Shown one piece after another: positions 11,610 to 23,600 of a DNA stretch of 64,000 bases. The notes under the pieces were generated by a model. It ran no database searches and was not told the origin of the DNA. It saw nothing but the letters and a program-made list of their open reading frames with translations. The stretch is taken from assembly GCF_001649575.2 (NCBI RefSeq), contig NC_051445.1:10025386-10089385 (forward strand). The letters run 5' to 3'. The DNA is from Kryptolebias marmoratus. Lineage: Eukaryota; Chordata; Actinopteri; Cyprinodontiformes; Rivulidae. The stretch's first letter is position 1; every line of letters starts with the position of its first letter. A program made the translations under genes and the position numbers.

Positions 11610-14600
11610 TCAATACTGAGGCTGGTACTTGGGGAACAGGTAGAGGTCTTTGCAGAGCGAGCTGGTGAACTCCGACATCTCTTTGCAGCGATGGTGGGCC
11701 GTGCCCGGAGCGTAACCCTCCCTCTCCTTGATACGTCTGTTGACCTGCAGAAACAGATTGCAACCTCTTTAATAAAAAAATAAAAATCACAACAACAGTT
11801 GAAGGATCGCTGTTCACCTGCACCAGGATATCTGCGAGGTGTGTGTCTCTGGCGTGAAGGCGGAGTGCTGTGTTGAGCTCCTGGATAAACCAGGACCCTC
11901 TCTTAGTGTTTCTCATGGCTGCCGTGCCTTAAGGGAGCAAAGACCAAACCATAACTTAAAACATCGAAAAGACATACAGATCTAACACGACAACTGGTAG
12001 AGATTGGTTATATCATGTTAGATATTAGCTGCAATCTTTACAGTTCCAACACAGCTTTAACATTGTGCACAAATCTTTATACAAGGAGACATTTTCGACA
12101 TAAACTGGTTAATAAACAAGAAATGATGGCTTTGGAGCTCAATTTAAACATGTAACAGTAAAAACACTTTGCAGATTCATTTTAAAGCAATAGGGACACA
12201 TGGTTTCACTTTGAAAACCTCTATTTGACAAATATTTTCAAAGTGAAACAGATTCAAAGGATGCCAATGAAACATCAGCAATCAAACAAACGAGCTAAAT
12301 ATTGATCATTGGGATAAAGTCCATCTCTTTTACACCATAACAGAACCAGTAACTGCTGAATCAGTTAACAGATTTGTTCTTAAACACCTGACCTGCTGAG
12401 TGTCTATGAAATCACATTATATCTTCACATTGACTTCGGGCATCAACGATTTCAGCGAAGCTGAGGAGAAGCGAGAGATTATTTCTTATCTTTGTTTGAG
12501 GGGTGGGGTGTAAATAATTTGTCTCATTGTTTCAAATGCTTCAAAACATGCTTTGCTGATTTCTTCACACTAGTTTCCAGACAGTGTTTGCTTGAATAGA
12601 GAATAAAATAACAGCAGAATTCCTGCACTTCTCTGCTGATCTACTCATATTCTTTTATTTTACATTACTGATGGTGAAAATAATTCCCTATTTTATGAAT
12701 AAAACACTGAAGAGTAGCAAAAAGAAACAAAAACAAACTTACAAATTCTCTGACCTTTGAGAGATGCGAAGCCACAGATCATATCTGAGCGCTGAGGCAG
12801 TTTAATCCTTGGCCTCCTCGGGTCCCCTCTCTGGGTCGAGTCTGTGTCCCCCTCGCCTTCCCTCCCAGCATCCCGCTGTTCGCAGCTCGGCGACAGGGTC
12901 CTCGCTGGCCCGTCTATCTGCTCCACTCCACAGTCCATCTCATCTGACACACGAAAAATCCCAGTTTAGCCAGTCTCAGTCAAAGGGCACGTTTAAGACT
13001 CGGTGCGACTGAGAGTTGAAGCGCTTCAGGTTATTCTTGATCAGACTTGTCTTGATTCGTCTGGCATGTTAACACAGAGAGGACCTCGGCTCCATCTTAC
13101 TGAAGTCTGACTGAGCGGGTTCCACTTTAAGCAAAACACGGCAAAGTCACATTGAGGCTCTTTCCAGTTTGGTCAGCAGAATTTGTGGAGTCACATCAGA
13201 AATGCAGATATTTCTTCATTTTGTGCAAAAACTTAAATGTGCCACCATGTAATTCCCTTAAAAGCATGTAAGAATTAGCACCGAATCCAACACCTCGTTA
13301 CCCAGGCGCTGAAAACAATTTAAGGAACTACACAGTGACCATCTGTGATCACTACAGAGAAGTAACTGCTGCTTACAGAGCTGCAAAATCCACGTTCAGG
13401 GACTCTTTCTGACTCCTGATCCCTTCCCTGGGAAGAGAAAAGTATCCTGACTTCAAAACACGGGCTGAAATGTTGCCGTAAAAGGTCAACTGCACCATCA
13501 GGGTGAAGGTTTAGGATTCAAAACGAAGTTAAACCTGTCATTAGGAGCAATCTGTCCCAGGCAAACCTAATAGCAGGCTGATTTTGATCACATACAAGCT
13601 GGACCCCACATGAAGCCTACAGGGAGGTGGAGAACGGTTGGAGTTCAGCTCAGACTGCAGCTGACTGGTTTCAGTATATTTTCTGTAAGTGGTTTTCGAG
13701 TGGTGCAATTATGGGAAATGCTACTGCTCATTTTTGCTGCTTTAGGCACAACTGTGAGAACACATGCAACAAAAACGTGAACAGAGATTCATATTTTCTT
13801 CTACAGGCTTATGAAGTTTCAGAAAAAGGAAATGTTAATAAATTAGCTATGCACTTATAGTCAAAAACATTTTAAAAAAATGTATTATAAAATAAGTAAT
13901 AGCAAACACAAGCACTAATGTTCATGTTCAATCTTATGATAGGAAGTTATAAAGTTTAGTATAATAATGAGCATCATAAGGTGTGCAGAGTTTTGCAGGT
14001 TTATTAAGTTCCAGATCAACTTTACATTCAGAACACATTTTAACCAAGCTCTGATGTAAAATGACAGAATGTGTGACATTCTGACACAATCTACATCTGG
14101 AGCTGTGTTGCTGATGGATGGTTGATGAAAAGCCCCCCAAATGTGATAATTACATCAGCCTGAGAAATGACAGCAGACAACATCTGGGCTCGTGGAAGGA
14201 GAGGCTGCCGCTTTCAGCTCTTCCATAAAATGTCAAGAAATCCAGAAGATTACACTCTTAAACCCTAACACAGGTTTGATCGGCTGTTTACTTTAGGATG
14301 ATCTCTTACCTCCTCTGCAGGCCTGAATGAAAAACATCTTTGGTTTGTTTTGGAGCAGCGGACAGTGTGCGTTGTCAAAAGCCTCAAACACCCAGTCCAG
14401 CTGGAAATGATCACATATTGCATGTTTACTCTTTAAATGTTAAAAGCAGCCCAATCCTTTCTATTAGGACAAAAATACATCAATGAGGCGTATCAGACAG
14501 GCTCACCTGAAGAAGCTGTCCGTCTGTGCCATAAATCGCCCCCTCCACTCCGTGGGAGAGCAGACACACCACACAGCTGTCCACCGTTCGGTGTTCCGCC

Positions 14601-17600
14601 CGCCTGCAGAACGTCTTGATGCATGTCCTCATGTCCTGCGCGAAAACAAAGGGAAGGTCAGCGAAAGATGAGCGGAGACTAAATCTTCTCCCACATTGTT
14701 CTGACCTAGTTAAAGATGTGTTTGTTCTGGGATTGCTACCCTCTTGAACCAGCAGCAGAGCAGGCAAACGAGGCTAAACAAACAAATGTTGCACTAAAGG
14801 ACCTTTTCTGCATCAGTTCACCAGCCTCGCTTAAACATAAGTCCTTAACGAAGCCAAAGACCCACTCAGGTTTATTATTAACTCACTCTTCTTACAACTT
14901 TTCGTAGTTTATTATCTAAAAAAAGGATTAATCACACTGTGACTGTGACTCGGAGTCTCACCTGAGCTGTAAGGTCTCTGTGGACACTGACGAGGTAGTC
15001 CAGCTCTGTAAAAACCTTCCTGAGGACCTCGTCGTCCACTTCACCTCCCTTCCTTGGGTCAAGGTCAGGAGCAGCGCCGGAGTCAAAGGTCACATTACTG
15101 ATAACCAAGGCGTAGCCACGAGGGGAGGATTTCAGTCTGTAAGACTGTTCGTGGTGGTGGGGGTGTAAAAATAAAAAGACAAACAAAAATATGAAGCAAT
15201 TAAACTTATATTATCTTTTTACAAATTGATGAAACTTTCACAGACAACTATTTATGTTTCTCTTCATTCAGAGCCCGCAGATATAGGATTAAAACCTCTG
15301 CTGAGCTGACCGGTTAAACAGAGATATGATACCTGCTGGCAACGGGAGAGGTAAAAGTCAGGAGTGCATGGGAGGACAGGAGTGTTGATGGGACTGTCGG
15401 CGTCGAGGCTAAACTCCATGGACTCTGCAGCAGACAGACAGGCACACAATAAAACAACAAAAAAAGCAACACTAATCTCTGTCACAAGTTAGTCTTTCTA
15501 ATACTCTTACAAACTCAACAACATTGTACTACATTGTTGAGTATGAGTCACTCTTAAAGGGTGGGGCATGTAAATACACACAGTAACTGTGCTGTGAAGC
15601 AACCAAACTCTCTGCAGTAGGGGTAAATAATTACAAATGTGTCCAAAATAATAATTAAAAGCTTATTGGTAATAAAAGCTAAAACCATTAGGTGGCAACA
15701 AATTCAAAAGCATGAGATGAATGATGTTTCTTGAACCTGAACTAGTAAAAACCTTGTTTGGACGCCTCCTTGTCGTCTCCAGGGAAACAAACACTGATAA
15801 CAACATTTGGCTCGGAGTGACACATTTCACCGCGACAACACTCACCGTGTGTTCTTGCTCTCTTCGCAGAGATTTCCTCCTGAGTTGGATGTGGGAGAGG
15901 AGACCTCGCAACTCTCTGAAATGCAAAATTACGCACAAATCTTTAAAAACTAAACACCAGCCTCTATATAAGAGTGGTTTAGTTTTTTTTCCTGTGACAG
16001 CAGCAGCACTTCGGTGTGTGAATGTGACATCTGTTATCCCAAACTAACTGTTAAACACTCTCCTGTCAGCTGTTTGACTAACTCAGCAGGGCAGCCTGGA
16101 TGGGTAATAGGAGCTGCAAATCATTTGGTAATTGTCACATCTGTCTGCTTTTCGCTTTCTCTTGCCTTTGTCCTTCGTCTCTCTGTGTTCCTGTCCCTGT
16201 CCCTGATCGGGGTCAACTCTCTGGATGACGACTCTGAATCTGTTTTGCTGCTATCTGGGGATCGGGCTGGGAATGATGAGGTGCTGCTCACCTCACTCAT
16301 TTCCTCTAAGGATGTCTGCAAAAGATCACATTACTGAAGCTTATTGGGTTTTTATAAAAACATTTCCTATAAACTGTACATTCCTGTGGTTGAGCTGACA
16401 AATATAAAAGCACCATAAAATACATTTAGAAACTCAAAGTTCTCTAGAAATCGATGTTAAGTCTTGCTCTCTGCTCACCTCTCTCTTTCTTTCTGTTCTC
16501 TCCATTGGCCCTGCTTTTCTCTCAGGCTGAATACTCTGTGAGCAAAAAACAGTTTTGAAACTGCACCAGGTTGTTACAGAAACCTGCAGTTAAAAGCTGC
16601 AGCTCTGTGCTCCGTGTAGCGATGCGTGCTGACGCACATCGACGCAGGCACTCACGTCTACATGCGTCTCCTTGTCATCCTGCTCAGGTGACTGTGCGAG
16701 CAGGTCACACAGGTGCTGCTGCTCGGTTTGTCGGAGAGCCGAGCAGAAGCTGCTGAAAGCTCTGGGTCCTCGCTTCGGTAGGAGAAGTAACAACCGCCAG
16801 TTGCGCTTTTGAGAAGTTTGCCCAGCCTGAAGATGAGAAGATCAGCTGAAAACATACAGAACGCTGAAAAATATTTAATTTACTTCATTTATTTAACCTC
16901 TCTAAATCTGTGACATATTCCTTTTTTTACCGTATTTTCCGCACTATAGGGCTCACTGGATTATAAGACTCACTGTCGATGAATGGTCCATTTTCAAACT
17001 TTTGTCATATATAAAGCACACCGGACTATAATTTTTGTAACTTCACGCCGCGCTCCATTTGAAATGAATGATTTTGGTGCTCTAGTGGAACTTGTTCTCC
17101 TGTATCAGCATTTATACGATGAGACATCACAAAGATAATCAAACGGTTCAAAACTCACGGAAGGATGCTGCACCGACGTAAGCATCAAGTAGAAACGCCT
17201 CCACCGCTCAGGAACCCTGCGAGACTCTAACTGTGCCATAATACTGCAAGCGGCGCAGCTTTGTAGTTTAACCAAAGTCGTACTAAAACATCACAACTTA
17301 CATATATAAGGCTCCAGGTCATAAGGCGCACTGTCGTTTTTTGAGAAGAAAAAGAGTCAGGACACTATCAATTTTCCTGCGCTGACAGGCAGGTAATATA
17401 ACTGTAATTAATGATCATTAGTGTTTGTCAATTAATTGTCCAAACAGTCTTAAATCACCTGTTTACAAACAGCTGAATGAAACTGACCAAAATGTCCTAT
17501 TTCCACTTTGTTTTTCCACCAGCTGATAAAGATGAGGCCATTTTAAACAAAGTAAATTATTATTCTCTATTTATTTACTTATTAAACTGATCTATCCTGA

Positions 17601-18832
17601 CAACACTAAGTGTAGTTCTCAGGTGAAGTAACAGTCATGGCTAAATGGTACATTTTCTTCAAAAACTTCAAAATTTCAGCCAGAAAGTTTGGACAAGTAT
17701 ATCAAAAGAGAAACACTTTGAAAGTTGCAGCCCAGAGCTTTGGCAGTAGGTCCTACTGGGATGTTGACAAATAAGAGATTTTATTACAAATATTTAATGC
17801 TCATTTTCACACAATATTTGTGTTTACATCATCTATTAGAAGTAATGTTAAAGCCATAATGGAGGTCAAAATACGTGATTTTTGTGTTTTTTATTTGATT
17901 TTTTTGTAAATGTGTATCATTCATAATAGAAATAACCACTAAATTTGCATCATTTCCTACTGAAAGTCTACATCATAATTTGTAATAAATGAGCAAAATC
18001 AGCAGTCAGGTTTTGTTGCCAACAGTTACGAGTCATTTGTTTACATTTGAATGTTGACAAGTTCACTTTGGGTATCGAGTCAGTAAAATAATCCCTGAAT
18101 GTAAACAGAGTCAGAGGGAGACCGATGGAATCAGAGACTCCGGGTAGAAAGAGAAAAGGTAAAGTTATTCTTCTGAAAGAAACGGCGACTGAAAGCTGTG
18201 AGGACGAGTCGACGGAAGTAATCATTTGATGGGAGGAACTCAAGTGGTGGAGAGCATTAAAACAAAAGTTGGGGCTGAGATCAGATGGAAATGAGCTGTG
18301 CTGAGATATTATGAACACTAACGGGAAATCTTTCGTAACCATCGATGAATTTAGTTGTAAACAAAGACGAGTAGTATTTGCTGTTTTCTAACGCAATTTT
18401 TTTTACAAAAACCTTGATGAGTTTGAGTTAAATTTACCCCCAAACAATCACTTAATGATGTAGAAAGCATAAAAACTCAAATCACGTTACATTATTATGT
18501 TGGAAAGGTGTTTTTAAACAACCAGTGTTATCATGATAAAAATTTAGTCTTAAGATTACAATAAATGCAACCAGTTAGTGACACCAGCTAGCTGTAACAG
18601 ATCAAGAAGCGAGCGGGACTCGACTGAACGCTGCTGTCGTTTCTGACAAACAGGCAGCTGATTATCGGCTGTGCTCCCATACCATGATGCTCTCTGCCAT
18701 GCTCTCAGTCAAGATGTTGTCTGCATGCAGCAACTGGATGAGCATCTCGTCCACCACCAGGTCTTTGCACAGGTCAGCGGAGCGTCTCCGAAGAGCCAGC
18801 TTGTCCCTCTCCAGCATGCCACACTCCCGCAT
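11610..18832 (-). CDS. casp2: Caspase-2 (initiator caspase with CARD), 12 coding exons, about 466 aa
   Basis: Cysteine protease of the PIDDosome and stress or aneuploidy apoptosis pathway. Coding exons in transcript order: 18832-18683, 16826-16656, 16535-16479, 16315-16292, 15915-15846, 15424-15333, 15144-14962, 14635-14507, 14400-14310, 12943-12755, 11927-11818, 11744-11610. All junctions are in phase and total 1,401 nt including stop. CARD is residues about 1-90 ([14 protein letters not shown]). The large subunit carries catalytic His277 ([12 protein letters not shown]) and Cys320 ([10 protein letters not shown]). The small subunit starts near [10 protein letters not shown] and contains [11 protein letters not shown]; the C-terminus is [11 protein letters not shown]. 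Length and order match vertebrate caspase-2 (human 452 aa). QACRGDE separates it from caspase-9. The 57-nt and 24-nt linker exons (16535-16479, 16315-16292) are the least certain; their sequence is poorly conserved. Start chosen at the first ATG of the CARD exon. Confidence 0.93.
16928..17357. mobile_element. Non-autonomous DNA transposon-like repeat in casp2 intron
   Basis: The start TACCGTATTTTCCGCACTAT, the repeated phrase ATATATAA(A/G)GC..C(A/C)CCGGA and the end ATAAGGCGCACTGTCG identify a palindrome-prone repeat widespread in vertebrate genomes whose units read 'CCGCACTATAAGGCGCACC'. It lies in the intron between the two CARD exons. No open frame of transposase type is present. Exact class not determined. 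Confidence 0.55.
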
Positions 18833-19316
18833 TTTCCTGCAACGCACTGTAAACAGGGCAGATGTAAACAAAGGTAAATAAACACGCAATTGCGCCCCAA
18901 CTGCTTCACGTTTCGACGCGTAAACAAACTGTTCATTCACTGTGATTTGTCCCTTATGAGCTGTATTAGTCAAATATGATGTCTAATAGTTACAATTCAT
19001 TTATCTATCTGAGTTATCGCAGGTAATAACGCCATAGTGTCCCGTATGTACGCATCATCGAAAAATAAAAACGCAAACAACGCTGAGTAAAGAATACAGG
19101 TGCAAGTTATAAGAATCGACATTTAAAAAATAAGTAATGAGGAAAACGTAATAAATGCTCAATATCAATAATAACACGAGTTTTTGTTTAAAAACATTTG
19201 ACAGTTCACGCTAGACGTTGACAGCTAGTAACCGATGCTAGCTAGCCTGCTAGCGAGCTAACTTTTTCCTGCATTAAAGCGCCTTTAATATGAGTCCATC
19301 AAAACCCCTAACTTAC

Positions 19317-19480
19317 CGTGGCTCTGTTTCTGCAACAGGACACCGAACCGTCAGGGACAGATAGTACTCCGCGGTGTTTTCGCTTTTCACGCGTTTTCAT
19401 GCAAATTAAACACACACATTTAACATCCCCTTTTTTTACTCCGCTCAGATCAACTTCCGCGGGGTACCAGCTGAAATGAC
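19317..19480 (-). promoter_or_regulatory. casp2: casp2 first (non-coding) exon and promoter region
   Basis: On the minus strand a good donor (CCACG|GTAAGT) closes an exon at 19317. Upstream lies GC-richer sequence around 19330-19520, and CCAAT-type boxes (forward strand) at about 19519 and 19560. An ATG inside this exon opens a frame that does not continue in phase into the CARD exon, so the exon is taken as 5' UTR. Exact start of transcription is not visible. Confidence 0.5.
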
Positions 19481-20584
19481 GGGCGTAGAAGCTACAACGC
19501 CGTCGTTTGGAGTCCTGGCCAATGAGCGCTCAGCGCATTTTGATTGGCGTTTCCAGTAGCCAATAAAAAGAGTCCTGGCAGATCATTGACCTACTACTTT
19601 CAAGAATTTGAAATGTTGACAAAAAGCCAATTGATAAGAAGAGCTTTGAAGAAGTCCAATAACATATCTCTGGTTATTTACTAAAATGATGAACTGCTAA
19701 AGTCACATTCAAAGATACAAATAGAAGAAACTTTCACTGAGGGTCTTAGGCATGAATTAAAACAATGATCTTACTCTGAATGTCCACTTTTGGCAGACTT
19801 TATTGTATGTTTTTTACATTGTTGAATATTAAAATTAATAAATGCATTACATTAAAAGCAGTAAGATTATACTTTCACAAATATCACATTATGTGTTAAG
19901 GGTCTTAAGATGTTTCATTTTTACCCAAGAAATACTTTTACTTTCACTTAATTAATATTTATCCTGATGCCTTTGTGTCACTGACACAAATAATGAACAC
20001 ATGTGTTATGAATCAATAGAAATCATATATATACAATAAATGTATATGCCATTTCAATGTTTCCTTATTACCAGATTTTTTAAAGTTTTCAGCTAAAACC
20101 AAACATTATTTAATTGACATGAAAGAAAAACCCCACTGCAAATAGTTATTTGCATCATGTAAAACTATGCTAAATGTGCACAGCACCTCTGTCTCCTTCT
20201 TAGTTCCCCTTTTTAACGTTCTCCTGCTCTCTCTCCTCTTCACCCTCCCCTGCTGACTCCCTCCTCACCCTCACTGTGTGTGCTGTCAATAATTGATGAT
20301 TCTCACCGACTCAAAGGGTAACAGGGTAAAAAAAAAAGTCTCACCCATTTCTTTATTTATTTACAAGACTATCTTTAAAACTAGCCTGCCGTAACCGCCA
20401 CGCTGCTACTAGAGTTTATGATAGATCAGTGACACGACGAGGCAGCCTGACTGGGTCGTTTTTTTATGGCTCGAGCTCAGGCTGCACATGTGACCGTGAG
20501 CGGGTTAATGCTGCCTGTTTGTCTGACTACAGGACGGAGGGAGGAAAGGGAAGCTTAAATGAGTGAGTGGCAGGGGGGCAGAGA

Positions 20585-20615
20585 GGAGGAGGAGGAGGAG
20601 GAGGAGGAGGAGGAG
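20585..20615 (+). repeat. (GGA)n trinucleotide repeat
   Basis: About ten GGA units, roughly 85 bases upstream of the Rap1GAP-like start codon and therefore probably in its 5' UTR or core promoter. Purine-only strand. Confidence 0.85.
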
Positions 20616-20699
20616 AGACAGAATGATAGAGGGAATTAATTCAACCTCAGCCAGCCCTGATTGACTCTGTGTACAAACATCCAGAGTGACACCAAAGCC

Positions 20700-23600
20700 A
20701 TGGAAGGAGAGAAGAGGAGTGACATGTCACTCTCTAGAAAGAGAAGTTTCACTTTTGGGGCGTACGGCAGGTGAGTTATGTTCTAATTTGCGGTGAATGA
20801 AGTTCTCTTTTATTACACATTTTTCAGTCAGAAACAACCCTTTTCATTTAAGAAGAAGTTGTTCTCACTTCCTTGTTCTCAGTGTGGACAGAGTCACCTG
20901 CGGGGATGAGACAAGGTGAGGCTTTGTTTTCACCATCACTTGCAGCTATTTTGAACCTGCGTTTGAACTCTGAGGGCAGGAGGAGGGGTGACAAATTGTG
21001 CTGCGTTGTTGATGTAAACCAACCTGTTGCTTCAGACCTGAATCTGTGGAGAACAGCCTACAGGACGGCCTGGAATCTCCATCCAGGGACAGAAAGCCCT
21101 CGCTCTCCTCCAGTGGCAACCAGAAGGTACAAAAACAACAAAAAAACCCCGTCCTTGCCTTAATGTTGTTTGAAGACGTTTAATAAATTCTCATGGAAAT
21201 GCAGTCATTGTCATATTTTTGTTTAATCATTCATGGTGTTCCTCTTCCTCCTTCCCTTTTTCTTTAATGTCACGTCCATCTGACGGCTGTTTTCTGTGTC
21301 AGGAAGCAGAACTGTTTGAAATCATTGCGAAGCTGCAGGTGAGTTTCAGGGGGATTGATCTTGTGTGATACGAGCAGCAGATGTTTGTCATCGATAATGC
21401 TCTTGTCCATCAGGGCAGCAGGATCGATGAGCAAAGATGTGAATTCCCACTACCTCTGAAGGTTAGTGTTCAACGAAAACCCTCAATACGGATACGGCGC
21501 CTCGAACAAGTATTCACCTCTTGAGCTTTTCCACATTTTGTCTCCTCACAACCTCGACGTTCAAAGTGTTTTACTGGGATTTTATGTGACAGGTTCTCTT
21601 CTCAAATTGTCCTGTATTTAGCGCCATACATCTCCTCATCAGCTCTGACCAGCTTCCCTGTTCCTGCTGAAGAAGAGCATCCCCACAGCATGAAGCTGCC
21701 ATCACTGTGCTTCACAGTGGGGATGGTGTACTCAGGGCGATGTGCGGAGTTACAGCAGCTTTCTGCCAACCTTGATGTTTTACATTCAAGCCTAAAAGTT
21801 CAGTTTTGGTCTCATCTGATCAGAGCAGCTTCACACGTTTGCTGTGTCTCCTTCATGGTTTGTGTCAGACTGCCACTCTGCCTGGTATGTTCCTTGGTCT
21901 TCATGATGCTTTTTGATGACCAACGTTCTGTAACAAACCTGTGAGGCCTTCACAGAGCAGCTGGGTATATACTGAGGTTAAATTACACACAGATGGACTC
22001 AAATTAGGGGATTATGGAGACGGTTGGTTTTGCTAATTTTTAGTGAGTAAACAGGCCTGATTACGCTTTTCAGATTTTTGTTTTGTTTCGTTTATCATTT
22101 TCTTTCCACTTCACAATTATGGACTACTCTGTGGTGGTCTATCACATAAAATCCCAGTAAAATAATTGAAGTTTGTGGTTGTAACAGAACAAAATGTGGA
22201 AAATTTTAAGAGGTGTGAAAACCTTTTCAAGGCGCTGTATTCGTCTTTTTGTGTCGATGTGATTTTTCCCCGGACATTCATCCAACCTTTTAGTCTCAGC
22301 TTTTAACCATAGGTTCAGATCTGCCCCTCATCCTTCCCTCCAAGCTGGGAGGCTACTGGATCGACCCCCCTCTGGAGAAGCTTGTGGACCTGAGCCCCAC
22401 CTCCTCCCACCTCGATCCGGAGAGCTACGACCTCATGGAGCGAGATGGCGAGGCCAAAATCTACCACGAGTTTTTCCGCTCACGAGTGAGTGCCCGGAGA
22501 CTGAGGAACTATGTGTCAACTGTTACAGCGTGATGCTGATATTTTATCCTCTTCCTCAGTATCATCACTCATTCACAGCCGTGGATCCATCATTGGGGCC
22601 TCTGGTTCTCTCTGTGTGTTTGGAGGAAGAAGAGAATAGGCTGCGGGTGATACTAAGGTTGAAATTTTGCCCATTTTAATCTATTTTATACCAGTTTTTC
22701 ATAAATACAGCAGCTACTTTACTGTGTTTTGTTTCTGATTTTATTTTTGAGGGGATAAAGTTTTTTTTTTCTCTAATGAAAGATAAAAGATTGCTCTCAT
22801 GTGAAATCTGAGTTTAGGACGGGCAACAAATCAGTTGTTTTAAATAAAACTTTTGGTACTTTTATATTTAGGATGCATTTCTAGGTGAAATGGGGGGAAA
22901 ATACATTTCATACTCAAAGTTTTAAAGTGAGAAAACTTTGTCTACCTCTGTGAATTGTGGACTGTTTATTAATCGTAAAAGAGAGGTGATAATCTAAAGT
23001 GATCTCATTAAGATGGTAATCATTTTGTTTCAACAAAAGTTGAATTCATAGAAAGTTACATTTAAACTACATTTACATGTAATATTTTCAACATCTCAGA
23101 TCATGCCTGAAGAGGTTTGTTTTATATATACAGTATATATATACATATTAATTTGCATATCTGATACCGTTAATACAAGTAGCTGCATCCTGGATCACAA
23201 AAAATGAAATTAAATGAATGTCTCTTTTTCTCCCACAGGATGAAGGAGTGCTCTCTGCATGGGACTTTCTCTGTGTCAATTTTCCCCAACATGCCTTCTG
23301 CTGTGGAATTAGCAAAGGTACAAGCATATGAATTTTAAAATGAAAAGATGTACAGTATTTAAGTTAAATAATCAGGTCAGAGAGCATAATTAAAACTTAA
23401 TAATGAGAGCATTTATCAACATTAAACAGAGTACTGACATGAGTCTGTTTAACAGAGTACTGAAAGGTGAGGTCATTTGCTAAAGGGATAATGTTTGTGC
23501 ACAAAAATGGCAATAATTCAGTCAGTTTTACAGATACTGAGCTAAAATTTGATGTAGTAGTCGCTGAGTCATCCACAAACACATACTCTGAGTGGGACAT

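Noticed and set aside
13627..13860. 77-codon frame in a casp2 intron
   Set aside because: Plus-strand chance frame, Cys/Asn-rich, no splice sites or similarity.
19340..19400. Alternative casp2 start in the first exon
   Set aside because: The frame from this ATG does not continue in phase into the CARD exon with either available acceptor.
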